Shown piece after piece: positions 15,207 to 25,695 of a stretch of 33,586 nt of DNA. The notes below the pieces were generated by a model. It worked only from the letters and a program-made list of their open reading frames with translations. It was not told the DNA's origin and ran no database searches. Position 1 is the stretch's first letter, and the number at the start of each line of letters is the position of its first letter. This DNA comes from JBIOJM01 sp044450785 (lineage in GTDB: Bacteria > Planctomycetota > Planctomycetia > Isosphaerales > Isosphaeraceae), in NCBI GenBank assembly GCA_044450785.1, contig JBIOJM010000070.1, positions 1-33,586 on the forward strand, read 5' to 3'. Made by a program: the position numbers and the translations under genes.

Positions 15207-17030
15207 ATGGACACACTCGCCGCAGCCGGCGGCATCGGTCGCGACGGGGGTGATCCCCCGGGCGTAGCGGCCGCCGGTGATCCTGGAACCACGGCCCCGG
15301 GGAGGGCCGATCGACCCACGGCCCACCCGGACCGTTGGCGCCCGGCCCGCGGGCAGTGCGGGGCCGTCGCCACGCGCGCCGTTGCCCTTGCCGGGATGGT
15401 CCTTGCCCTGCTCGACGCTCCGGGGTGTGGCCGGTCCGAGCCCCCGGCGGCGCCACGCGCGGCCGCACCGGCCGCACCGGCCGCAATCCCGCAGGTGGCG
15501 AGGACAGTCGGGGCGGAGGCAAGCGGCCCGCAGCTCTACAGCCGATACTGCGCGGCATGCCACGGTGAGGACGGCGACGGCAACGGCCTCGCAGCGCGAT
15601 TCCTCTACCCCAAGCCGCGGAACTTCCGCGAAGGTCAGTTCCGGCTCCTGACGACGACCAACCACGTCCCCTCGGACGAGGACCTGATGCGGGTCCTGGA
15701 GCGGGGGATGCCCGGCTCGGCGATGTTCCCGTTCGGCCACCTGCCCGAGGGCGAGCGGCGCGAGCTGGTCGCGCAGGTGCGACAGCGGGTTCGCGGAGGC
15801 ATCGAGGACCGACTGCGTCGGGAGGCGAAGCAGTTCGGCGAGCAGGTCGACCCGAATGAACTGGCGAAGACGCTCAGCCGGGGGACACAGCCCGGCCCGC
15901 GGCTTGCAGTGCCGCGCGACCTGCCGGCGCCCGGGGCCGACTCGGTGGCGCGCGGCCTTGCGCTGTACCGCAAGACCTGTGTCTCCTGCCATGGCGAGAC
16001 GGGCAAAGGAGACGGCGTGCAGGAGCAGAAGGACGACTCGGGGATGCCGATCCGGCCGCGCGACTTCACCCGCGGGATCTTCAAGGGGGGGCGTGGTCGC
16101 GATCAGCTCTACGCGAGGGTCATGCTGGGGGCCCCAGGCACGCCCATGCCCGACTCCTCCGCCACCCTCAAGCCGGCCGAGGCCGGCGACCTGGTCAACT
16201 TCATCCTGTCACTGTCCGACGCCTCGACCCAGGAGCGGGTCGAGCACCAGCGCAGGCGACTGCTCGTCGGGGCGACGAGCACGCCGTTCTCCGACGAGGT
16301 TTCCGAAACCGTCTGGGCGCGCGTCGAGCCAACGCCGGTCGTCGTCAGCCCGCTCTGGTGGCGCGACCACGATGACCCGGACCTGCGCGTGCAGGCGGTC
16401 CACGATGGCCAGGCGCTGGCGGTTCGGATGAGCTGGCGCGACGACACACGCGACGCGCAGGCGGTCCGGCCCCAGGACTTTCCCGACATGGCCGCCCTTC
16501 AACTCTTCAAAGGGGCGCGCGAGCCGTTCCTCGGCATGGGGGCGGCGGACGGCGCGGTCGACGTCTGGCTCTGGAATGCGGCCGCCCAGGCCGACCTGGA
16601 GCAGTACGCCGACGTCGACACGGCTTACCCCAACATGGCCGTCGATCAATACCCATTTGAAGATGGGAAGGACGGCCCGCGGGCGCACCCCACGGAGCGT
16701 CAGCCCCGCGGCTTCATCACCGCCTGGGAGGCCGGCAACCTTCGGTCCGACCCGACCCGCGTCGCCGCCGGCGGCGATCTCCTGGCCAAGGGGTTCGGCA
16801 GCCTGACGATGCGCCCGAGGGTTTCGCAGGCCGTCTCGGCCGCGGGCCACCGGCAAGGCAACCGCTGGGTCGTCGTCCTCCGTCGACCGTTGCGGCCCCC
16901 CGCGGACGCCGGCGTCATGCTGGCCCCCGGCGACCGTGTCTCCATCGCGTTCGCTCTCTGGAACGGGGCCGCGCGCGACCGCAACGGACAGAAGCTCGTC
17001 TCGATCTGGCACGACCTGGTCCTGGAGTAG
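15207..17030 (+). CDS. Haem subunit: two cytochrome c domains fused to an ethylbenzene-dehydrogenase-type haem b domain
   Basis: A 607-residue probable lipoprotein, the gamma-type electron-transfer subunit of the molybdoenzyme. A hydrophobic stretch (VALAGMVLALL) leads to C74 in DAPGCGRS, a plausible lipobox, so it would be anchored outside the inner membrane. Two mono-haem cytochrome c domains follow, with CAACH at 115-119 and CVSCH at 258-262. The C-terminal part (about 370-607) resembles the EB_dh domain of EbdC/DdhC/NxrC, which binds haem b through Met and Lys; M408 (VRMSW) and K528 (LAKGFGSLT) are my candidates by position. In many relatives these modules are separate proteins, so the three-domain fusion is notable. 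ATG 15207 is the best visible start, though it leaves a long arginine-rich leader. It precedes the catalytic subunit by 33 bases. Confidence 0.85.
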   Translation: MDTLAAAGGIGRDGGDPPGVAAAGDPGTTAPGRADRPTAHPDRWRPARGQCGAVATRAVALAGMVLALLDAPGCGRSEPPAAPRAAAPAAPAAIPQVARTVGAEASGPQLYSRYCAACHGEDGDGNGLAARFLYPKPRNFREGQFRLLTTTNHVPSDEDLMRVLERGMPGSAMFPFGHLPEGERRELVAQVRQRVRGGIEDRLRREAKQFGEQVDPNELAKTLSRGTQPGPRLAVPRDLPAPGADSVARGLALYRKTCVSCHGETGKGDGVQEQKDDSGMPIRPRDFTRGIFKGGRGRDQLYARVMLGAPGTPMPDSSATLKPAEAGDLVNFILSLSDASTQERVEHQRRRLLVGATSTPFSDEVSETVWARVEPTPVVVSPLWWRDHDDPDLRVQAVHDGQALAVRMSWRDDTRDAQAVRPQDFPDMAALQLFKGAREPFLGMGAADGAVDVWLWNAAAQADLEQYADVDTAYPNMAVDQYPFEDGKDGPRAHPTERQPRGFITAWEAGNLRSDPTRVAAGGDLLAKGFGSLTMRPRVSQAVSAAGHRQGNRWVVVLRRPLRPPADAGVMLAPGDRVSIAFALWNGAARDRNGQKLVSIWHDLVLE

Positions 17031-17063
17031 TCGACCGCCGGCCCACCGGTTTGGAGCACAACG

Positions 17064-20000
17064 ATGATCCGACGCGATTTCCTCAAGACGGCCCTGACAG
17101 CCGGCGGCTCCGTTCTCCTGGCGCCCCGGCTCTGGGCCTTCGACGCGGTGAGCGTGGCCAACCCCTTGGGCGTGTACCCCTCGCGCGATTGGGAGAAGGT
17201 CTACCGCGACCAGTACCGGTACGACTCCACGTTCACCTGGGTCTGCGCGCCCAACGACACCCACATGTGCCGGCTCCGTGCCTTCGTGCGCAACGGCGTG
17301 ATCCTCCGGAGCGAGCAGAACTACGACCACGACCGTTGCGGCGATCTTTACGGGAACAAGGCCACCAAGGCGTGGAACCCCCGCGGCTGCCCCAAGGGCT
17401 TCACCATGCACCGACGCGTGTATGGGCCGTATCGGCTCCGGGGCCCGGTCGTGCGCACGGGGTGGAAGGAGTGGGCCGACGCGGGCTTCCCCCCGCTCAC
17501 CGATCAGCCCGATCTGAGAACCAAGTACCGGTTCGACGACCGGGGCAACGACACGTTCGTCCGGGTGACCTGGGATGAGGCCTACCGTTACCTCGCGGCC
17601 GGGGTGACCGCCGTCGCGCGGACCTACAGCGGAGATGCGGGGCGCGCGCGGCTGGTGAAGGACGGGTACGACCCCCTGATGATCGACCAGGTCCACGGGG
17701 CCGGCACCCGGTCGATCAAGGTGGGCTCCAACCTGCCGATCCACGGTGTGATCGGCAAGTTCGGCATCTACCGCTTCGCCAACCTGCTGGGGCTGCTCGA
17801 CCACCACATCCGCGGCGTGCCCCCGGAGCAGGCTCGCGGCGCACGCGACTGGAACGAGTACACCTGGCGCGGCGACCAGGCGCCGGGGCACCCGTACGTC
17901 CACGGGCTCCAGACATCCGACATGGACATGAACGACCTGCGGTTCTCGAAGCTCGTCATCCAGGTGGGCAAGAACCTGATCGAGAACAAGATGCCTGAGT
18001 CGCACTGGCTCAACGAGGTGATGGAGCGCGGCGGCAAGCTGGTGGACATCGCCCCCGAGTACAACTGCCCGGGCACCAAGTCGGACTACTGGATCGGAGT
18101 GCGGCCCGGCCTGTCCGACACGGCCGTGTTCCTGGGGGTCACCAAGGTCCTGCTCGACGAGAGCTGGTACGTCGCCGACTTCGTCCGCCGCTACACCGAC
18201 TTCCCGCTCCTGGTCCGCACCGACACGCTCCGCCGGCTGCGGCCCGAGGAGGTCATCGCGGCGTACCGCCCCCGCGACCTCAAGGGCGGGCCGTCGTACA
18301 CGATCCAGGGCCTGACCGACCTTCAGCGCGCCAGGATCGGCGACTTCTGCGTGTGGGACCCCAAGGCGGGCAAGGTCGCGGCGCTTTCGCGCGACGACGT
18401 GGGCGAGAGGATGCCTGTCGAGCCCGCCCTCGACGGGACGTTTCGCGTCACCCTGCTCGACGGAACGTCGGTGGAGGTCATGACGGTCTTCGCCATGTAC
18501 AAGCGGCACCTCGCCGACTACGACCTCAAGACCGTCGAGGAGATCTCCGGCGCCCCGGCCGCGCTGGTGCGCCGGCTGGCCGAGGACATCTGGAAGACCA
18601 CCAAGGCCGGCCATCCGGTCGCGATCCACGTCGGCGAGGGGGTCAACCACTACTTCCACGCGACGTTGCACAACCGCGCGACCTATCTGCCCATGCTCCT
18701 GACGGGCAACATCGGCAAGCATGGCGCCGGCGTCTTCACCTGGGCCGGGAACTACAAGGGGGCCCTCCTTCAGGCGTCCCCCTGGAGCGGCCCGGGAGTT
18801 GCTTCCTACACCGCCGAGGACCCGTTCCGCCCCGTTCTCGACGACAAGGTGCGGATCACCCACGAACACCTTCGCCACACGACCGACGGCGAAGACCCCT
18901 CTTACTGGGCCTGCGGCGAAAAGGTCCTGGCCGCCCAGACCCGCGAGGGGCGCAAGGTCTTCACCGGCAAGACCCACCTGCCCACCCCGACCAAGGCGCT
19001 CTGGTACAACAACGCCAACTTCCTCAACCAGTCCAAGTGGATCTACAACATCATCGTCAACAGCCTACCCAAGATGGACCTGATCGTCGACCAGCAGATC
19101 GAGTGGACCGGCTCGGCCGAGTACGCCGACGTCGTGCTGCCGGTCAACTCGTGGGTCGAGTTCCAGGACCTGGAGATGGGCGCCTCGTGCTCGAACCCGT
19201 TCCTGCAGGTCTGGCAGGGGGGGATCAAGCCGGTGCACGACTCGCGTGACGATGGCGAGGTCTTCGCCGGTGTGGCCCGGGCACTCGCCGGCCAGACCGG
19301 CGACCGCCGGTTCGCCGACTACTTCAAGTTCATCACCGAGAAGCGGGCCAAGGTCTACCTCCAGCGCGTGCTCGACAACTGCACGACCACCCGTGGCGCC
19401 GCCGGTCCTTACGAGGTCGACCGGCTGATGGCCGGCGAGTACGGCGGCGAGCCGGGGGCGGCCCTGATGCTCTTCCGCACCTACCCGCGGGTCCCGTTCT
19501 GGGAGCAGATCCACGACTCGGTCCCGTTCTACACTGACTGCGGCCGGCTGGCCAGCTACACCGACATTCCCGAGGCGATCGAGTACGGCGAGAACCTGGT
19601 CGTGCACCGCGAGGCGGTCGAGGCCACGCCCTACCTGCCCAACGTGATCGTCTCGACCAGCCCGTTCGTCCGCCCCAAGGACTACGGCATCCCCCTCGAC
19701 ACGACCGACCCCGACCTCCGCCAGGTGCGCAACGTCCGGATGTCCTGGAACGAGGTCAAGAAGACGGTCAACCCGCTCTGGAAGCAGGGCTTCCGCTTCT
19801 TCTGCTCGACGCCCAAGAGCCGGCACTCGACCCACTCGTCGTGGTCCACGGTCGACTGGCACTGGATCTGGAGCGACAACTTCGGCGACCCGTACCGGGC
19901 CGACAAGCGGGCGCCGGGCGTGGCGGACCGCCAGATCCAGATGAACCCCGATTCGGCCGTCGCGCTCGGGCTCCACGAAGGAGACTACGTCTACGTGGAC

Positions 20001-20531
20001 GCCAACCCGCAAGACCGGCCGTACGTCGGCTGGGCCGACGACGTGGGGAGCCCGCGCCACAAGGCGTTCCGCTGCATGGTCCGGGTCAAGTTCAACCCGG
20101 GGCTGCCCCGTGACTTCACGATCATGAAGCACACCGGCCAGATCGCCTCCGAGCGAAGCGTGCGGGCACACGAGACGCGGCCGGACGGGCGCGCCCTCGC
20201 AGCCGAGACCGGCTACCAGGCCAGCTACCGCTACGGCTCGCACCAGAGCATCACTCGCGGCTGGATGCCCCCCATGCACCAGACCGACACCCTCTTCCAC
20301 AAGAAGACCGGCGCGATGGCATTCGTCTTCGGCTTCGACGTGGACAACCACGCCATCAACACCGTCCCCAAGGAGACGCTGATCAAGATCACCAAGGCGG
20401 AGGATGGCGGAATCGGCGGCAAGGGGGTCTGGGAACCGGCAACCCGCGGCTATGGCCCGGGCGCGGATACGCCCGAGAAATCGAAGTACCTGACCGGCGG
20501 TTATGTCGTGATCAGGGGTGAGAAGGCCTGA
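17064..20531 (+). CDS. Molybdopterin catalytic subunit, type II DMSO reductase family (NxrA/periplasmic NarG-like)
   Basis: A 1155-residue exported oxidoreductase. The start MIRRDFLKTA plus hydrophobic LTAGGSVLLAP is a twin-arginine signal, so the folded enzyme acts in the periplasm. Aligning blocks by eye to NarG, D271 in RGDQAPGHPYVHGLQT matches the Mo-coordinating aspartate. The N-terminal [4Fe-4S] ligands appear as C61-x3-D65-x3-C69 and C109. Blocks such as FTWVCAPNDTH, HRRVYGPYRL, GKNLIENKMP and ATK/GTKSDYWI resemble Nitrospira/anammox NxrA and periplasmic nitrate reductases more than cytoplasmic NarG, and the length fits (about 1150). Substrate and direction cannot be decided from sequence: nitrite oxidation, nitrate reduction, or another oxyanion or hydrocarbon are possible. 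GGAG lies eight bases before the ATG. The neighbours are its haem subunit, a small protein, the Fe-S beta subunit and a chaperone. Confidence 0.88.
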   Translation: MIRRDFLKTALTAGGSVLLAPRLWAFDAVSVANPLGVYPSRDWEKVYRDQYRYDSTFTWVCAPNDTHMCRLRAFVRNGVILRSEQNYDHDRCGDLYGNKATKAWNPRGCPKGFTMHRRVYGPYRLRGPVVRTGWKEWADAGFPPLTDQPDLRTKYRFDDRGNDTFVRVTWDEAYRYLAAGVTAVARTYSGDAGRARLVKDGYDPLMIDQVHGAGTRSIKVGSNLPIHGVIGKFGIYRFANLLGLLDHHIRGVPPEQARGARDWNEYTWRGDQAPGHPYVHGLQTSDMDMNDLRFSKLVIQVGKNLIENKMPESHWLNEVMERGGKLVDIAPEYNCPGTKSDYWIGVRPGLSDTAVFLGVTKVLLDESWYVADFVRRYTDFPLLVRTDTLRRLRPEEVIAAYRPRDLKGGPSYTIQGLTDLQRARIGDFCVWDPKAGKVAALSRDDVGERMPVEPALDGTFRVTLLDGTSVEVMTVFAMYKRHLADYDLKTVEEISGAPAALVRRLAEDIWKTTKAGHPVAIHVGEGVNHYFHATLHNRATYLPMLLTGNIGKHGAGVFTWAGNYKGALLQASPWSGPGVASYTAEDPFRPVLDDKVRITHEHLRHTTDGEDPSYWACGEKVLAAQTREGRKVFTGKTHLPTPTKALWYNNANFLNQSKWIYNIIVNSLPKMDLIVDQQIEWTGSAEYADVVLPVNSWVEFQDLEMGASCSNPFLQVWQGGIKPVHDSRDDGEVFAGVARALAGQTGDRRFADYFKFITEKRAKVYLQRVLDNCTTTRGAAGPYEVDRLMAGEYGGEPGAALMLFRTYPRVPFWEQIHDSVPFYTDCGRLASYTDIPEAIEYGENLVVHREAVEATPYLPNVIVSTSPFVRPKDYGIPLDTTDPDLRQVRNVRMSWNEVKKTVNPLWKQGFRFFCSTPKSRHSTHSSWSTVDWHWIWSDNFGDPYRADKRAPGVADRQIQMNPDSAVALGLHEGDYVYVDANPQDRPYVGWADDVGSPRHKAFRCMVRVKFNPGLPRDFTIMKHTGQIASERSVRAHETRPDGRALAAETGYQASYRYGSHQSITRGWMPPMHQTDTLFHKKTGAMAFVFGFDVDNHAINTVPKETLIKITKAEDGGIGGKGVWEPATRGYGPGADTPEKSKYLTGGYVVIRGEKA

Positions 20532-20550
20532 CTTCCGTGAGGAGGACGAG

Positions 20551-20923
20551 ATGGAGACTGACCAGGAACGATTCGTCCCGAAGGTCCACCCGCTCTCCCG
20601 CGCGGCAGAGCCGGACGATCCGATGACTTTGAGCGCGACCGCCATCGCGGGCGACCCCGACGTGCTGATCCGCGCCGTGATCCAGGAATACGCCTGGATG
20701 GGCTGGGACGCCGGCCAGATCGCCGCCCTGTTCCACGACCCGTTCTACCCCGTGCTCAATGGCCTGCTGCAGGCGCTCGGCGAGGCCTGCATCCGATCGC
20801 GAATCGACGCCGTCTTCGCCCGCTACGGCGTCTACCGGTTCCGGGCCACGGTCCACGAAGCCCTGGACGACTCAGCCCCGGATGTCGTCCAGATCGGCAC
20901 CTTGATGCGGGAGGAGCCGCGAC

Positions 20924-20940
<17 letters not shown>
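20551..20940 (+). CDS. Unrecognised 129-residue protein encoded between the alpha and beta subunits
   Basis: I do not recognise the family. The protein is acidic at both ends and mostly helical in the middle (about 45-110), with a central DPFYPVLNGLLQALGE stretch followed by a basic patch (RSRIDAVFARYG). It has one cysteine, no CxxC motif, no signal peptide and no membrane segment, so it is probably cytoplasmic. AGGAGG stands seven bases before the ATG, one of the stronger ribosome sites here, and the gene overlaps the beta subunit start by 17 bases, so it is almost certainly translated and coupled to beta. The position suggests an assembly or maturation factor or a small accessory subunit retained with the enzyme, by inference from context only. 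Confidence 0.75.
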
Positions 20941-22216
<1,276 letters not shown>

Positions 22217-22266
22217 ACAAACGTCACCCCCGAACCCGGCCGGTCCCGCCCGAGGAGGCCCGCGTG

Positions 22267-23016
22267 ATGCCCGTCGAAACCCTCCCCCGTTCCGCAGCCG
22301 ACGACCTGGCTCGGGAGTGCGTCTATCGCTTCCTGGCCGCCGTCGCGGGCGGTCCGTACTCCGATTGGGGCAGCGCCTTGGACGCCAACGACCAAGACCT
22401 CGCGATCGACGCGGCGGCCTGGCTCTTCTCCGGGTGCGATGCCTTCGGCCGCCTGGCGGAGGAGCTCCGCGCTCCGCGCGAGGCACTCCGCACCCAGTAC
22501 GACCGGGTCTTCGGGCTGGTCGTCCCCCGGGAGTGCCCCCCGTACGAGACGGAGTACTGCCCGACCGAGGAGACCTTCGGCCGGTCGCAACAGATGGCCG
22601 ATGCCGCCGGGTTCTACCGGGCGTTCGGCATCGAACCGTCGCGGTCCTCGCCCGAGCGCCCCGACCACCTGGTGCTCGAGCTCGAGTTCATGGCGTTCCT
22701 CTTGACCAAGAAGCGATTGGCGCTCGGGGACGAAGAGGCGGTCCCGGAGGCGGGCGAGCGGACAGACCTCTGCGACCGCGCCGGTCGCGACTTTTTCCGC
22801 GACCATCTTGCCTGGTGGGTGCCGGCGTTCGCGGCGGGCCTCCGCCGCAAATCCCAGGGAGGATACCTCCTCGCGCTGGCCGACGTCCTGGCCGTCTGGG
22901 TCCAGGAGGAATGCCGCCGCCTGGACATCATTGCGGTCCTTCGGCCCGTACGGCCCCAGCTCATCGAGCGGCCCGAGGATCAGTCAGGCTGTGCCGCCTG
23001 CCCCCTGCTCACCTGA
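22267..23016 (+). CDS. TorD/NarJ-family molybdoenzyme chaperone
   Basis: A 249-residue all-helical cytoplasmic protein of the TorD/DmsD/NarJ chaperone family, which binds the Tat signal of the catalytic subunit and delays export until cofactors are inserted. The family marks seen are PPYETEYCPTEETFGRSQQ with FYRAFGI, and the PDHLVLELEFMAFLL helix. A GAGGAGG ribosome site lies eight bases before ATG 22267 (a GTG at 22264 is also possible). It starts 50 bases after the beta subunit and closes the plus-strand operon. The last 33 bases overlap the convergent VanZ-family gene. No other molybdoenzyme is in the window, so it should be dedicated to this one. Confidence 0.87.
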   Translation: MPVETLPRSAADDLARECVYRFLAAVAGGPYSDWGSALDANDQDLAIDAAAWLFSGCDAFGRLAEELRAPREALRTQYDRVFGLVVPRECPPYETEYCPTEETFGRSQQMADAAGFYRAFGIEPSRSSPERPDHLVLELEFMAFLLTKKRLALGDEEAVPEAGERTDLCDRAGRDFFRDHLAWWVPAFAAGLRRKSQGGYLLALADVLAVWVQEECRRLDIIAVLRPVRPQLIERPEDQSGCAACPLLT

Positions 23017-23562
23017 CCCCGGCGGTTCGAACCGCGCGGTCGCCCCCGACGCCCCGGGTGCGGGCACGCCCATCCCGGGCCGCAGAGCCGGACCCGTGGT
23101 TACCCGGAAAAGGCGAGCCTCGAAGAAACGAGCCAAAGGCTCGAAGAGGGGAGCGACCGCAATGCCGATCAGGACACCGACGACATCAGTGAACATATCC
23201 GCAATACTCGTATCGCGGCCGATCAACGGCAGACCCTGCACGATCTCGGTGAGCACCGCCAGCGCGAAGCCCGACAGTGCGACCAGCCCGAACGGCCGGC
23301 GGAACGGCCGAACTCGCAGCCAGAGTATCGAGAAAATCACGAAGATCCCACAATGGACAAGCTTGTCGAGATGCGGCACCTTGAACCATGATGACTCACC
23401 CTCGACCTCTTGTACGACGCTCCGTGGAAGCCAGCACAACACCATGATCACCAGGGTCCAGACCACGGCCATGAGAAGGCGATGGGGCTGCCGGCCGTTG
23501 CTCGTCCTCACAGGCTGTGGCGAAGAGTCGACGGCGTTTCGCAAGGGCGGCACGGAATCCAC
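22984..23562 (-). CDS. VanZ-family integral membrane protein
   Basis: A small membrane protein with the VanZ-like pattern: a first hydrophobic helix (AVVWTLVIMVLCWLP), then PHLDKLVHCGIFVIFSILWL, a further helix (LVALSGFALAVLTEIVQ), and SIADMFTDVVGVLIGIAVA with the conserved DxxxDxxGxxxG-like turn. VanZ confers teicoplanin resistance in some firmicutes, but most relatives are uncharacterised, so no function is assigned. The start is uncertain: GTG 23562 has GGAG upstream at somewhat long spacing, GTG 23511 and ATG 23472 would shorten it, and the frame is open back to 23658. The C-terminal 35 residues are low complexity and overlap the chaperone gene on the other strand. Confidence 0.72.
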   Translation of the reverse strand: MDSVPPLRNAVDSSPQPVRTSNGRQPHRLLMAVVWTLVIMVLCWLPRSVVQEVEGESSWFKVPHLDKLVHCGIFVIFSILWLRVRPFRRPFGLVALSGFALAVLTEIVQGLPLIGRDTSIADMFTDVVGVLIGIAVAPLFEPLARFFEARLFRVTTGPALRPGMGVPAPGASGATARFEPPGSGEQGAGGTA

Positions 23563-23716
23563 GGCTCTTTCACTCCACGAGATTCGTCGACGCTCTTCCT
23601 GATCAATATAACAAGAGATCGGGAAATAGCGGAATGGCTGCGGTTCTGGTTGGGGCACAGGTTTGTTATCCTGGTCTCAGAGGGATCAGTGATCCAGGAA
23701 CGTCTATCAGCAGGGG

Positions 23717-25498
23717 ATGCCGATGAAGAGGCCGAGTCGAGGTCGAGCCCGTTCTCAATCCGAGCACCAATCCGGGCCCGACCCGGCTGGATCGGACGGC
23801 GGACGGCGGCGGAAAGCGACGAGTGGACGTGAGTCGATCGAGTCGTTCGTCGTCGTGTTCGTGTCGTTCCTGATCTGGAGCCTGGAGGCGGAAGGCTTCG
23901 TGATTCCGACCGGCTCGATGGCGCCGACCTTGATGGGACGTCACAAGGAGATCGCCTGCCCGCAATGCGGCTACGTGTATACGGTCAATGCCGACCGTGA
24001 GGTCGAACCGACGCAGAGCGGATCGAGCACGCGCCCGCGGATCGAGTCGGGCACTTGCGAGAATTGTCGTTTCGAATGTCAGGTCGGCGACACACCCAGC
24101 TTCTCAGGCGACCGCATTTACGTCATGAAGAACGGCCTGTCGCTGCCGTTCTTGGCGCGGAGGGGCCGAGTCGAGCTGAAGCGTTGGGACGTGACGGTTT
24201 TCAAGCTCCCGGAGGAGCCGGAGATCCGATACATCAAGCGATTGGTCGGATTGCCCAATGAGGTGATCCGGATCGAGGGAGGCGACATTTGGGCCCGACG
24301 GCAGGACCAGTCGGGCGAGTTCGAGCGGCTGCGGAGGCCGCTCGACCACCAGCAGGCCATGCAGATGATGGTGTACGACGATGCACACCGCGCGGCGGCC
24401 CTGCGTGACGATCCCCGATGGTTGCGCTGGGTCGCCGCTTCGCCCGGCGAATGGACCGAACCCACGCCGGGGCGATTCCTGCCCGGCGAGCAAACCCGCG
24501 ACTGGAGCGAGCTGCGGTACCATCACGTCGTTCCGACCCCCACGCAGTGTGAAGCGATCCGGACCGGTGGTCCGTTGCCGGGCGCGCCCCGAGCGACCCT
24601 GATTACGGATTACTGCTCGTACAACACCGACCAATCGGCCGATGACCGCACCAACCCCCGCCTGGCCGCCCGAGCGTGGTTCCAGCCGCACTGGGTGGGC
24701 GACTTGACTCTCTCGCTTCGACTGACGGTGCGCGAGCCGGCCGGCCAGGTTCGCCTGGAGCTGATCAAATCAGGCCTGTCCAATCGTTGCGAGATCGACC
24801 TCGCAAAGGGCGAGCTGCGGCTCCTTCATGGATCGACCGCGCTGGACTCCACAGTCCGGCCGGAACTCGCCCGGCCGGGGACTCACGACCTCGTGCTTGC
24901 CAACGTCGACGACCGCCTGACTCTCTGGATCGATGGGGCCCTGCCGTTTAACGAAGGGCGGACGTACGATTCACCCCGGCCGTACGTCTCACCCGCCGCG
25001 GCGGACCTCGAACCGGTTCGAATCGCCGCGCGCGGCGCCGCGGTCGAAGTCGACAGGCTGGTCCTCAAGCGCGACATCCACTACACGCTCGAGCCTGCCG
25101 AGCCCGACTACTCGAATCTGGATGAGACCTCGCGGATCGATTCGTCCGCCCTGCTGGTCCTTCTCTCCGACCCTGCGCGGTTCTCCGGGCTGGCGCACAA
25201 CCCGCCCCGAGACTATCCGATCGGGCCGGGCCGCTATCTCATGCTGGGCGATAACAGCCCGTGGAGTCGCGACGGGCGCGCCTGGGGACGTGCCGACCAG
25301 GTCGACCCCGATCTGCCCGGCTCCGGGTGGGACCATTCCGGGCGCGCGAGCTGGGAAGTTCCCGAATCGCTCCTGATCGGCAAAGCGTTCTGCGTGTACT
25401 GGCCTCATCCCAAGCCGGTGTGGCCCCGGATCCGACTCGGCGCGGACCTTCGATTGCCTATCCTTCCGTATATAGAACGGATGCGTTGGATCCGATGA
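23717..25498 (+). CDS. lepB: Large signal peptidase I (S26A) with zinc-ribbon-like and sandwich-like insertions
   Basis: A 593-residue membrane-bound leader peptidase, about twice the usual size. A basic N-terminal tail is followed by a membrane helix (FVVVFVSFLIWSL, 44-56). The catalytic serine S67 lies in IPTGSMAPTL and the general-base lysine K174 in RYIKRLVGLPNEV; the late GDNS box is at 511-514. Between Ser and Lys are CPQC (81-84) and CENC (114-117), a possible zinc ribbon. Between the Lys and the GDNS box, about 310-460, sits a region resembling a LamG-like or jelly-roll domain. Large signal peptidases of this kind are typical of planctomycetes. Two ATGs (23717, 23723) are possible; AGGGG suits the second slightly better. 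Confidence 0.88.
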   Translation: MPMKRPSRGRARSQSEHQSGPDPAGSDGGRRRKATSGRESIESFVVVFVSFLIWSLEAEGFVIPTGSMAPTLMGRHKEIACPQCGYVYTVNADREVEPTQSGSSTRPRIESGTCENCRFECQVGDTPSFSGDRIYVMKNGLSLPFLARRGRVELKRWDVTVFKLPEEPEIRYIKRLVGLPNEVIRIEGGDIWARRQDQSGEFERLRRPLDHQQAMQMMVYDDAHRAAALRDDPRWLRWVAASPGEWTEPTPGRFLPGEQTRDWSELRYHHVVPTPTQCEAIRTGGPLPGAPRATLITDYCSYNTDQSADDRTNPRLAARAWFQPHWVGDLTLSLRLTVREPAGQVRLELIKSGLSNRCEIDLAKGELRLLHGSTALDSTVRPELARPGTHDLVLANVDDRLTLWIDGALPFNEGRTYDSPRPYVSPAAADLEPVRIAARGAAVEVDRLVLKRDIHYTLEPAEPDYSNLDETSRIDSSALLVLLSDPARFSGLAHNPPRDYPIGPGRYLMLGDNSPWSRDGRAWGRADQVDPDLPGSGWDHSGRASWEVPESLLIGKAFCVYWPHPKPVWPRIRLGADLRLPILPYIERMRWIR

Positions 25499-25565
25499 CC
25501 CACCCGTCGCAGGTCGTGAAAATGGGACGTTGCAGGGTCTCCGAAATCACTCGTTGACTTGGTAC

Positions 25566-25593
25566 TTGACTCGCCGGAAGATCTCAATAGACT
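25566..25593 (+). promoter_or_regulatory. Possible housekeeping-type promoter before the ECF sigma gene
   Basis: TTGACT at 25566-25571 and TAGACT at 25588-25593 are separated by 16 bases and lie about 100 bases before the sigma gene. The -35 hexamer is close to consensus and the -10 is poor. The sequence gives no clear ECF-type promoter, so autoregulation is not indicated. Confidence 0.3.
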
Positions 25594-25695
25594 TAGCGTT
25601 ACGAATTTGAACCCGGAATCTGGACGCGACCATGATCCCCACGGGAGTTGGTTGCCGGCTAACCTCCTGAACCTTTGGCCGCGGCGGTACGTAAG

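Noticed and set aside
16209..18977. A 922-codon open frame on the minus strand opposite the haem and catalytic subunit genes
   Set aside because: It is the antisense shadow of two strongly supported GC-rich genes, is rich in Gly/Val/Asp/Arg with no recognisable motif, and spans the boundary between them.
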